From: Bacillus mycoides
GTDB lineage: Bacteria; Bacillota; Bacilli; Bacillales; Bacillaceae_G
NCBI RefSeq assembly: GCF_001757995.1
Contig: NZ_LXLV01000109.1
Span: 1-33,877, forward strand
Reading direction: 5' to 3'
DNA: 33,877 nucleotides
Each line of letters begins with the position of its first letter. The stretch's first letter is position 1. Positions 25,375 to 32,118 of this stretch are shown here, in pieces. A program made the translations under genes and the position numbers. The notes beneath the pieces were generated by a model. It was not told the origin of the DNA. It did no database searches and was given only the letters and a program-made list of their open reading frames with translations.

Positions 25375-26031
25375 AAGAAGCACCGTGGCATCTCTAAAGC
25401 GAGTATTCAGAGTAGGATCTCGAATTTGGAGAGTGGTGGTGTTAAGGATACGGGTAATAGAGATGCTGATATTCCACCAGCCTTCAAGCAAGAGGAATTT
25501 GCTAGTACATATGATTCAAGATTTAAGCAAACACCCGCAGAAACAAATTCAAAGGTTGTTTTCGAAGGGGCTAGAGGTGAGTCTTTATGTACTCTAAAAC
25601 CACCACCAGATCCTACGTTACAGAAAATCTTAAATGAAGCTGGTATTAATGGAATTGAGTATAAAAATGGAGTTCCTGATTTTTCACCTGTAGCAAAAGC
25701 ACAATTTGAAATTGAATACATGTTAGGCGGGACCGGCAAGAACGGAACAAAAGCTAGAACTATTAATTTTAAACAAGCAGATCAAAAGTTGGCTGAACAA
25801 CTTAACATTTCACCAGAGTTGGCAAGCAAGTTTGGAATGACTCCTGGGAAAATTAAAGCAGGAGACATTGCAGATTATCGAGAAGAATACAGGTTTACGT
25901 GGCATGAATTAAATGATGTGAAGACTATCCAACTTGTACCATCAGAAATAAATGGCAAATTTGGGCATCTTGGCGGCGTAGGAGAGATAAATGCAGGAGC
26001 GTTTAAGCCAGGAGAATTTGCCAATAAATAG
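25375..26031 (+). pseudogene. Headless TWHE-motif HNH-like nuclease toxin
   Basis: An open frame of 218 codons after a TAA. It passes the hinge core (aaggatacgggtaatag, 25444-25460), shares NRDADIPPAFKQEEFAS with the module at 23912, and ends in a tail with DIADYREEYRFTWHELNDVKT, IQLVPSEINGKFGHLGGVGE and EFANK. The THWE-like block is best read as Thr-Trp-His-Glu followed by a late Gly-His, consistent with an HNH/Endo VII-fold nuclease, although the exact clade is uncertain. No ribosome site precedes the only plausible start (TTG 25426), so expression needs fusion to an LXG head. The tail itself looks intact, and its DUF6985 immunity gene follows 17 bp later. Confidence 0.78.
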
Positions 26032-26048
26032 AAAGGGGAAAATTCAAA

Positions 26049-26516
26049 ATGAAAATAAATGATGCAGTTTTTGGTGAGCTTGAATATGATTATGTCTGGA
26101 GTAGAGATACTACCATTGAGTTTTGCGAAAAAGAAGCCGATATTGCTTTGATGATAGATGGTGAAGAAGATGGAGAATTTAGTGAAAAACAGTATGCTTC
26201 GTATAATTCTTTAATACAAAATTGGGGACATCTTCAACAAAGTATTTTGCAACCAATTCTAGATTATTACAAACAAAAACGACATGAGCTTGGGTATAAT
26301 GTTTCATATAATGAAAATTATCCTTTAATTGAAACGATTGATCAGCTTCTTGAAAAGATCAGGCTAGTGGGGATTTATGTCCCATCTGCTAGACGCTTTG
26401 AAGGCAGATATATTGGACTAACATTTGACTGTACATGGGATATGGAAAATGGGGTAGGCATTCGTCTAATAAATGAAGAAGTAGCTAGGGTAGGATACCA
26501 AGATGTTGCAATTTAA
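26049..26516 (+). CDS. Immunity protein, DUF6985-type, copy 2
   Basis: A 155-aa protein, paralogue of the one at 21221-21688: same opening (VFGELEYDYVW), same LQPILDYYKQKRHELGYNV core and same VGYQDVAI end. The AAAGGGG ribosome site lies directly after the TWHE toxin stop codon. Position and pairing make it the likely immunity to the TWHE nuclease. The middle loop (VPSARRFEGRYIGLTFDC against VPYDFLRDGRDVGVSFDC in copy 1) differs most, which could reflect specificity for different toxin variants. Confidence 0.8.
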   Translation: MKINDAVFGELEYDYVWSRDTTIEFCEKEADIALMIDGEEDGEFSEKQYASYNSLIQNWGHLQQSILQPILDYYKQKRHELGYNVSYNENYPLIETIDQLLEKIRLVGIYVPSARRFEGRYIGLTFDCTWDMENGVGIRLINEEVARVGYQDVAI

Positions 26517-26588
26517 GCATTACTATTTGTAAGGGATACACATAACAGAATATAAAAAATTGTTTTTTTTGGAAATTGATAGCAAAGG

Positions 26589-26626
26589 CAGCAGAGATAG
26601 ATACTAGAAATCTCTGCTGTTTTTTT
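26589..26626 (+). terminator. Rho-independent terminator after DUF6985 copy 2
   Basis: cagcagagat (26589-26598) and atctctgctg (26610-26619) form a perfect 10-bp stem followed by seven T. Confidence 0.9.
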
Positions 26627-26628
26627 AT

Positions 26629-26772
26629 GCAAATGGAAAAATTAATCTTGAAGGTTATTTCTATCGTACATACTATTCTGGGGACAGTAAAATCGGTGCT
26701 ACTGAAGAACTTTGGGAAAGGTGGATAAATAAAGTACGGAAAAAACACTTAATTAGTCGAAGAGGTTATTAA
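26629..26772 (+). pseudogene. Unidentified toxin tail with the GATxELWER motif
   Basis: A start-less 47-codon frame begins right after the terminator: ANGKINLEGYFYRTYYSGDS, then KIGATEELWERWINKV, ending RRGY. The block G-A-T-x-E-L-W-E-R also ends the broken toxin at 24038-24202 (SQGATVELWERKLK), so both are probably C-terminal ends of related toxins. The family is not recognised. Confidence 0.5.
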
Positions 26773-26785
26773 TTTTATTACAAAT

Positions 26786-26983
26786 TTGCAACCTTTTCAT
26801 AATGAAAACCTTCTAAATCGTGATGTTGTTACGGTTAATGAGTATGAAAGAGCGCAAGAATTAGTATGGTCTCAAGATTTGGATGAAGTTGAGAACGTTT
26901 GGGAAGATATTAAATCCTCAGAAGGTGGGGAGATAATAGGACAATTAAATGAGCGTGATTTAAACTCTTGGGAGCGGATGTAG
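26786..26983 (+). pseudogene. Unidentified acidic fragment before the second WHH tail
   Basis: A 65-codon frame without a ribosome site (LQPFHNENLLNRDVVTVNEY, SQDLDEVENVWEDIKSSEGG, ending LNSWERM) overlaps the start of the next frame. It does not match the equivalent part of WHH module 1, so the second WHH tail was probably joined to a different front part and then frameshifted. Confidence 0.45.
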
Positions 26984-27210
26984 TATTGTTTACAGATGTA
27001 CTTCCAAAGGAATTATGGTTAGAAAAAGACGATGTGCAGTTTAGGTGGCTAAATGAAAGATTACCAAATAAAGTGCAACCTGAGGGCAAGACATGGCATC
27101 ATAAAGAAAAAGATGGAATAATGGAGCTTGTGCCATTTGATATTCATAATATCACTAAGCATAATGGGGGAAGGACAAAAGGACATTGGGCAGACGCTCC
27201 ACGACATTAA
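26968..27210 (+). pseudogene. Truncated WHH-type nuclease toxin tail, module 2
   Basis: An 80-residue remnant: LPKELWLEKDDVQFRWLNER, then KTWHHKEKDGIMELVPFDIH and HNGGRTKGHWADAPR. It is clearly homologous to WHH module 1 (22014-22550) and keeps the WHH residues, but the front is missing; the frame opens after a TGA at 26954-26956. It is probably inactive. Its SUKH immunity gene is intact 22 bp downstream. Confidence 0.85.
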
Positions 27211-27232
27211 ATTAATTAAGGGGTGAAAGATT

Positions 27233-27706
27233 ATGGAAATTCAGAAAGAAAGTATAATTTATCCTATTCCAGATAAGAATTTAATTACACGCGTGGAAGA
27301 GAGTTTTGAAATCAAGTTTCCCATAGATTTTACAGATTTTATATTGAAAAATAATGGTGCTGTTCCAATAACTAGGTTTTTTCAATATAAGTCTAATAGA
27401 TATGTAGTTGATCGTTTTCTTTGTTTATTGGATAATCCAGGTGAAAATGACAGGGGTATGTACGATATAAAGGTTGTATTCAGTCAATTAGATGAAAGAA
27501 TTATTTCGGATGAAGATTCTACAGGGGCTGAATTAGTACCCTTTACAGCTCTGTTTGCAGGGAATTTCGTTTGTTTAGATTATGGCGAAAGTAAAACAAA
27601 TCCAACAATTTGCATTTGGTATAACGAAGATTCAGGTGAGTTTGAACCAGTTACAGAAAAAATTGCAGATAATGTAAATGATTTTCTAAGTATGTTAGAG
27701 GAATAA
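27233..27706 (+). CDS. SUKH/SMI1-KNR4 family immunity protein, copy 2
   Basis: A 157-aa protein with an AAGGGGTGA ribosome site. It shares with copy 1 the start EI(Q/K)KESIIYP(I/L)P, the block F(P/L)IDFTDFILKNNGAVP, FTALFAGNFVCLDYGESKTN and the late ICIWYNEDSGEFEPV. It is most likely immunity to the WHH nuclease whose remnant lies directly upstream. Surface positions differ widely from copy 1, as expected if the two protect against different WHH variants. Confidence 0.87.
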   Translation: MEIQKESIIYPIPDKNLITRVEESFEIKFPIDFTDFILKNNGAVPITRFFQYKSNRYVVDRFLCLLDNPGENDRGMYDIKVVFSQLDERIISDEDSTGAELVPFTALFAGNFVCLDYGESKTNPTICIWYNEDSGEFEPVTEKIADNVNDFLSMLEE

Positions 27707-27825
27707 CATTCTCTGTAAAAAGATGGAGTGTTACGGGATTAAATTTGAATTACAATATAAAGAAAAAATCTACGATTTTTTTAAGGTGCAAATTAAAAGT
27801 TAGCATATAAACATAGAAATAAATA

Positions 27826-27845
27826 AAAGCACTTGATTGGTATGC
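27826..27845 (+). other. Half of the shared terminator fused to the seam flank (deletion scar)
   Basis: The sequence runs aaagcacttgattggtatgc: the left arm of the array terminator joined to the gattggtatgctttaacttc flank. At the corresponding place before copy B, the two parts are separated by the terminator's right arm, and ttgattg occurs on both sides. A deletion between these 7-bp repeats explains the join. No functional terminator remains upstream of copy C. Confidence 0.8.
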
Positions 27846-27858
27846 TTTAACTTCATAA

Positions 27859-27962
27859 ATAGTTGGTAAGTTGGAAGAAGTAACGGCATTAATGAATAAG
27901 TTGCCGAACAGTATGAAGAATGTTAGGGAGAAGATTAAACATATTGAGATCCCGAATTTATT
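27859..27962 (+). repeat. Pre-toxin seam repeat, copy C
   Basis: 104 bp, 97 of 104 identical by eye to copy A and in the same frame. The 20-bp flank on its left is shared with copy B. Homology to copy B continues to the hinge core aagggtacgggtaat (28051-28065). Confidence 0.95.
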
Positions 27963-28560
27963 CCCTGAACCAGCGCTAGCTGGCATTGGGAATGGAGGAG
28001 GGAGAAACGCACTTGGTGGAGAGTTATTTTCTGTTGTTAAGAGTGAAACTAAGGGTACGGGTAATGTTGGTAAGGGAGCTAGTGAGGCTGGGAAACATGT
28101 AGATGATGTGAAAATCCCTGAAAATATAAAGAAATGGAATTATCCACCTAGTGAAGAATTATATAAGAAATATGAGGATGTATATAAGAATCCAAAATAC
28201 TATGACCAAGAAACAGGGGAAATTCATTGGCCGCCTAATGATGGATTTGTTTCGGGAACTCAAAAAGTGGAAACATTACATCCTGGAACGAAGTTGGATA
28301 GATATGGTAATCCGAAAGGTTCTTTTTTAGCTCCTGAAAGTGATTCGTTCCCAATTAGAGCTTTGGCCCCGCATAGTGAACAAGCGCCTTATTATGTTTA
28401 TGAGGTTATTGCTGATTTTGAAGTAACTTCAGGGAAAATTGCTCCTTGGTTTGATCAGCCAGGTGGAGGAACGCAAATTATTAAATATAAACCTAATGGT
28501 CGAACTTACTCTATAGAAGAATTAATAGAGCTTGAAATTATTAAACAAATAAAGCCATAA
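27859..28560 (+). pseudogene. Headless TNT-type (NAD glycohydrolase) toxin tail with intact frame
   Basis: An uninterrupted 233-residue frame from the seam to the stop. The order is seam (IVGKLEEVTALMNKLP...), linker with NGGGRNALGGELFSVVK, hinge KGTGN, short helix, then a TNT domain (about residues 110-225). The domain contains LHPGTKLDRYGNPKGSFLAP, IRALAPHSEQAPYYVYEV and the key PWFDQPGGGTQIIKY, with the Gln (GGGTQ) that is functionally important in the tuberculosis necrotizing toxin. TNT enzymes hydrolyse NAD+ and kill by depletion. The only possible start is TTG 27871, without a ribosome site, so the tip is probably silent here. It is the best-preserved donor in the array: seam, hinge, toxin and immunity gene are all intact. 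Confidence 0.88.
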
Positions 28561-28573
28561 AGGAGTATAAAAT

Positions 28574-29182
28574 ATGGACTTAAGCGGTATATATAATTTA
28601 ATTGAAACAGAATTTAAAGTGATTAAAAGGGAAAAAGATATTATTTGTGTTGCACCATTAGGTGGGGAAGATTATCCTGAAACTATTGTTAAGTTAACTT
28701 TTAATAAAGTAAATAATCATTATGAGATTTTTGAAGTTGTTAGAGGAAAAGAATACAAAGTAGATACATTTCCAGATAAATATAAATCAGCATTGGCTTT
28801 ATATATTTTTTCGAAAAGTAAGTTAGAAGTAAGAAAGTATGATACAAATGTTCGAAATGAGATTAGGAGTACAACATCATTAAATAATATTCAAAAGATA
28901 TTCAAAACGTTTTCAGATGAACAGTATTATTCTTTTTTCGAACTTAAGCCAGATAGAATAATTTTAGAAAAAAGCACAAATGATAGATATAATGTTTTAT
29001 TTTTAGGAAAAAGAAACTCTAAGATTTATATAAATAAATCTAGAGAATTGAATAGTGCCGCGGTTGTTCTATACAATTTTTCTTTTAAACTAAGCCAATT
29101 TTATGATCTTATTAATATGATTGAAGTAAAGACGGATTTTGATTTTATAGAAACTCTAAAAGAATTATATCTTTTGGGTTGA
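28574..29182 (+). CDS. Probable immunity protein for the TNT toxin
   Basis: A 202-aa soluble protein starting seven bases after AAAGGAG, which overlaps the toxin stop codon. It opens with MDLSGIYNLIETEFKVIKRE and has a mixed beta/helical pattern with two halves (residues 1-95 and 115-202) that look loosely alike: both contain a short strand pair followed by a helix ending near a Tyr/Phe-Ser. No known immunity family is recognised with confidence. Its tight position behind the TNT tail is the evidence for its role as an NAD-glycohydrolase inhibitor. Confidence 0.6.
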   Translation: MDLSGIYNLIETEFKVIKREKDIICVAPLGGEDYPETIVKLTFNKVNNHYEIFEVVRGKEYKVDTFPDKYKSALALYIFSKSKLEVRKYDTNVRNEIRSTTSLNNIQKIFKTFSDEQYYSFFELKPDRIILEKSTNDRYNVLFLGKRNSKIYINKSRELNSAAVVLYNFSFKLSQFYDLINMIEVKTDFDFIETLKELYLLG

Positions 29183-29206
29183 AGAATGCAAATATATATC
29201 TTTGAA

Positions 29207-29599
29207 GGCTCTGTTGCAAAGTTTTACAAGAGATAGACATAGGTCAGCGTGTATAACTAAATATTATGTGGCTACTTGTAATGGTTGTAATTCATTGTAC
29301 GTTGAAAGACGAAGTCTGTTTTAAGACTTCGTCTTTGTTTATATAAGGCATGAATGGTTTCGATTCCTTTTATCGTACGTGAAAGCCTGCAGATTTGGCA
29401 AAATGCTGCTTTACGTGTCTATGGTCCTGTTCTATCAGATTATTAAGATGTTTGATTGTGCAGTAAGTTGTATGTTTATAGAAGCCTTTTGCTTTTGATT
29501 TTTTGAACGCACAAAGTAAAGAGGGCGCCTTATCTGTTGTGAGAACCGTTGGTTCCCCAAACGTTTTCATCAATCTTTTCATAAAATAGGACAGTAAAT
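29207..29599 (-). mobile_element. Truncated IS6-family element (IS257/IS431-like), cutting the next toxin module
   Basis: One end is the inverted repeat ggctctgttgcaaagttt (29207-29224), typical of the IS257/IS431/IS1216 branch and different from the IS240-like copies at 1-4556. The transposase fragment runs to about 29599, where the sequence changes abruptly to toxin code. The other inverted repeat is absent. IS6 elements often delete adjacent DNA, which may explain the missing head of the following toxin module. Confidence 0.8.
29272..29599 (-). pseudogene. IS6-family transposase fragment, frameshifted
   Basis: The reverse strand encodes KRLMKTFGEPTVLTTDKAPS (second catalytic Asp) and LNNLIEQDHRHVK (catalytic Glu). 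The frame stops after AKSAGFHVR, and the normal end of the protein (RTIKGIETIHALYKQRRSL...) continues in another frame to a stop at 29272. Both the N-terminus and an internal stretch are lost, so the gene is dead. Confidence 0.85.
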
Positions 29600-30036
29600 G
29601 GTACTGCTGGAGCAAGTGGCGTTAAAACATTAGTTAAAACAGGAGAGTTTGACTATTTTTATGAAACCGATAGTCTTGGAAGAATTGAAAAATTTGAAAC
29701 AGATAAGCTACAATTAACTGAAAGAGAGAAGAGATTATCACATAGTAAAAATACACTCGGTAAAGTAAAAGGACAAGACCATGCAGGGCATTTAGCAGGT
29801 GATAGATTTGGAGGCTCGCCTAAAGTTGACAATTTAGTTTCGCAACTATCTGATGTTAATTTGAAGCAATATAAGAAGATTGAAGAAGAAGGGGCTGCAG
29901 CTTTGAAAGCAGCCCCCCTAAAGAAGTAACTGTTGATGTTGAAATAGTTTACGCTGGGAACGATATGCGTCCTGATAAATTTATAGTTAATTACACGATC
30001 GATGGTGAGTGGGGCTTTAAAGTTCTTAAAAATTAA
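29600..30036 (+). pseudogene. EsaD-like DNA/RNA non-specific endonuclease tail, frameshifted in a C run
   Basis: The frame entering from the IS scar reads GTAGASGVKTLVKTGEFDYF, then KVKGQDHAGHLAGDRFGGSP with the catalytic His of DNA/RNA non-specific endonucleases, then LKQYKKIEEEGAAALKAAP and a stop at 29927. The usual end (EVTVDVEIVYAGNDMRP, FIVNYTIDGEWGFKV) follows in another frame to 30036. Adding one C to the run of six at 29913-29918 restores a single frame, so this is either a true +1 defect, a switchable tract or a sequence error. In S. aureus such a nuclease (EsaD) is a T7SS toxin neutralised by EsaG; the gene behind this one is of the EsaG family. Confidence 0.85.
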
Positions 30037-30057
30037 TCTAAGGAGTGAAAAAGTAGT

Positions 30058-30513
30058 ATGAAAAATTTTGAAGATAAGTTTACTGAATTACAAGCAGATA
30101 TGATCTCCGTATGTATGGAGTTTGTTGAAGATAGAGCTGATAAAGTGTATGTTTATGCTTCGCGTGAAGAAGGCGTTATTTCAAGCAGCTTCTTTTATTT
30201 GATTAATAATAAGTATGTAAAGAGTCATAGAGTAAATGATGCATTAGAGAATGGAGATGAAAGATATGATGTGTCTCCAAAAAGAGGGTTTATGGTACTT
30301 CGAATATTATGTGAAGATATCGAAAAAATCGAAGAATTATGCAAAGAATATGAAACAGACATGCCAACAGAGATGAAGTTAATATATGATGTTAAAAGTG
30401 GCAAATTCAAAGCTGAATACAAGTATGATTTAGTATATACAAATGATGATATTAAAACGGCGGATCATATTGCTGATGAGTGGTTTGAAGAAGTGAAAAA
30501 TAATAACCTTTAA
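30058..30513 (+). CDS. DUF600/YezG/EsaG-family immunity protein
   Basis: A 151-aa acidic soluble protein with AAGGAGTG ten bases before the ATG. It carries the DUF600 pattern: an N-terminal helix, VYVYASREEGVISSSFFYLI, then LKLIYDVKSGKFKAEYKYDL-like text (MKLIYDVKSGKFKAEYKYDL) and a Trp-Phe-Glu-Glu end. Proteins of this family (EsaG in S. aureus, YezG in B. subtilis) bind and neutralise T7SS nuclease toxins. Here it follows an EsaD-like nuclease tail, the known pairing. A broken paralogue lies at 31597-31809. Confidence 0.88.
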   Translation: MKNFEDKFTELQADMISVCMEFVEDRADKVYVYASREEGVISSSFFYLINNKYVKSHRVNDALENGDERYDVSPKRGFMVLRILCEDIEKIEELCKEYETDMPTEMKLIYDVKSGKFKAEYKYDLVYTNDDIKTADHIADEWFEEVKNNNL

Positions 30514-30545
30514 AAGGTTTACAGTAATAGTTATATCTAAGTTGA

Positions 30546-30710
30546 ATGGATAACTCATGGTGGAACAGTACAGGTAGATATTATGGAGCAAAGTCCCCAG
30601 AGGTTAGAGAATGGATGTTAGACTCCAATAATTATGTATTAGATCATTATAGTAGAAATCGATCCGCAGGTGCAAAGTTAAATGAAACCTACTTGCCACC
30701 AAATAAATAA
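30546..30710 (+). pseudogene. Unidentified toxin tail before the TPR immunity pair
   Basis: A 54-codon ATG frame without a ribosome site reads MDNSWWNSTGRYYGAKSPEV and ends NRSAGAKLNETYLPPNK. The composition (aromatic, basic, Pro-Pro-Asn-Lys end) looks like a genuine protein terminus. It sits just before an immunity-like pair, where the toxin tail is expected. The family is not recognised. Confidence 0.5.
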
Positions 30711-30729
30711 TTATTGGGAGGAATTTATA

Positions 30730-31146
30730 TTGGAACTCAACGATCAAGTGTATGACCGAATTGTAAAATTATGTAACGAGGGAAATACTTTTGTTGAAAA
30801 AGGAAAAAATGATAAAGCAATAGACAGCTATATAGCTGCTCTGGATTTGGTTCCGTTACCGAAGAACAATTGGGAAACAAGTACATGGATTTATACAGCA
30901 TTAGGAGATACTTATTTTTTAAATTGTGAGTATGAGAAAGCAAAAAGCAATTTTTATAATGCATTAAACTGTCCGGATGGTATTTCAAATCCATTTATTT
31001 TACTGAGACTTGGAGAGAGTTTATTCGAGTGTGGGGAGCTTGATAAAGCTAAGGAGTATCTGTTAAGAGCTTACATTTTAGAAGGCTATAAACTCTTTTT
31101 TAATGAGGATGATAAGTATTTTGAATTGATTAAGGATATGATTTGA
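30730..31146 (+). CDS. TPR-type immunity candidate 1
   Basis: A 138-aa helical protein. TTG 30730 is chosen as start because GGGAGG lies nine bases before it; a longer frame from 30682 would run through the upstream toxin tail. Helix pairs with the tetratricopeptide pattern are visible: GNTFVEKGKNDKAIDSYIAAL, WIYTALGDTYFLNCEYEKAK and LLRLGESLFECGELDKAKEY (each quoted in part). TPR proteins of this size occur as immunity proteins in polymorphic toxin loci. The next gene is a related protein 11 bp downstream. Confidence 0.65.
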   Translation: MELNDQVYDRIVKLCNEGNTFVEKGKNDKAIDSYIAALDLVPLPKNNWETSTWIYTALGDTYFLNCEYEKAKSNFYNALNCPDGISNPFILLRLGESLFECGELDKAKEYLLRAYILEGYKLFFNEDDKYFELIKDMI

Positions 31147-31157
31147 GGAGGATAAAT

Positions 31158-31580
31158 ATGGCTATTTTACAATCACCTATAAAAGAAGAATTCGAAAGCC
31201 TTTTGGAAAAAAGCAATGAACAATTTAATAATGGTAACTATAATGATTCTATTGTGTTATTAGAAGAGGCATGGGATATAATACCTAATCCTAAAGGTAT
31301 TTATTGTGAAGAGAGTTACCATTTAGTTAAGGATATTATCTCCACTTGTTTTATGGTAAATGATTTAAAAAAAGCAAAGGAGTGGGCAGATAAAATATTT
31401 TTAACTGGATTTGCACGTATAGATTCCGGTGACAAGGAATTTATTGCAGGAAAAGTTGCTTTTGAATTAGGTGATTTAGAAACCGCAAAAGAATTTTTTA
31501 GCATTGCCAATAAAAAATCAGAAGGTAGATGTTTTGGGAATCCGAAGAATACTAAGTATCTTAAATTTTTAAAAAGTTAA
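31158..31580 (+). CDS. TPR-type immunity candidate 2
   Basis: A 140-aa helical protein with GAGGAGG seven bases before ATG 31158; the in-frame TTG at 31143 lies before that site and is rejected. It resembles its neighbour in plan: SNEQFNNGNYNDSIVLLEEA, a Pro-rich turn (IIPNPKG, compare LVPLPKN in candidate 1) and helices ending KAKEWADKIF and GDLETAKEFFSIANK. The pair probably arose by duplication and may protect against two variants of one toxin. Confidence 0.65.
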   Translation: MAILQSPIKEEFESLLEKSNEQFNNGNYNDSIVLLEEAWDIIPNPKGIYCEESYHLVKDIISTCFMVNDLKKAKEWADKIFLTGFARIDSGDKEFIAGKVAFELGDLETAKEFFSIANKKSEGRCFGNPKNTKYLKFLKS

Positions 31581-31596
31581 AGGTTTAGCTGCGTAA

Positions 31597-31809
31597 AAGG
31601 AATTTGAAGATAGATTTAGTGAATTGCAAGCAGATATGATATCCATATGTATGGAATCTGTGGAGGATAGAGCCGATAAAGTATATGTTGATACTTCAAG
31701 GGAAGAAGGTGTAATATCTAGCAGTTTCTTTTATTTGATCAACAATAAGTATTTAGAGTCTCATAAGGTGAAATGATGCGTTGGAGGAGATAAAAAATAA
31801 TAACCCTTA
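31597..31809 (+). pseudogene. Broken DUF600/YezG/EsaG immunity copy
   Basis: A start-less frame reads KEFEDRFSELQADMISICME, then SREEGVISSSFFYLINNKYL, nearly the same as residues 3-58 of the intact protein at 30058. One inserted A (gtgaaatgatgcg against gtaaatgatgca) causes a stop at 31774, and the rest is deleted down to the last few codons. It implies a former second EsaD/EsaG module in the array. Confidence 0.88.
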
Positions 31810-31829
31810 AAATGTTTAAGTAAAGATAC

Positions 31830-32051
31830 GCTCTAATCAATAACTCATGAAGGCTAGACCATCAAAGGGTGTAACAAACACACGAGATTAAGCAAGCTAA
31901 AGGGTTTAAACGTTACACTTGCCAAGTAGTATAAAAGATGTCATACTGTCCATATAAAAATAACTTATAAAACTTCCAAATATTAATAAACTTAGAAAAT
32001 ATATGAACTTAAAGCACTTGATTGTCGACTAAAGGCAACAAGTGCTTTTTT
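31830..32051 (+). repeat. Intergenic array repeat R4 (diverged) with shared terminator
   Basis: The block has aactcatgaaggctagaccatc near the front (compare the hairpin part of R1), ataaaacttccaaat in the middle and the terminator AAGCACTTG (32012-32020) / CAAGTGCTT (32039-32047) with a T run. It is the most diverged copy, but the order of segments is the same as in R1 and R2. Confidence 0.7.
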
Positions 32052-32118
32052 AATAGATAGGCAGGCATGCTATAAAGTTATAAAAATTATGCTTATTAAT
32101 TAAGGCTAGCGCAAATTA

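Noticed and set aside
25385-25739. Alternative frames overlapping the TWHE module on both strands
   Set aside because: They contradict the frame that carries the hinge, shared pre-toxin sequence and TWHE tail.
26632-26730. ATG frame just after the terminator at 26626 (MQMEKLILKVIS...)
   Set aside because: The overlapping frame ANGKINLEGYF...ELWERW has better protein-like composition and shares a motif with another toxin end.
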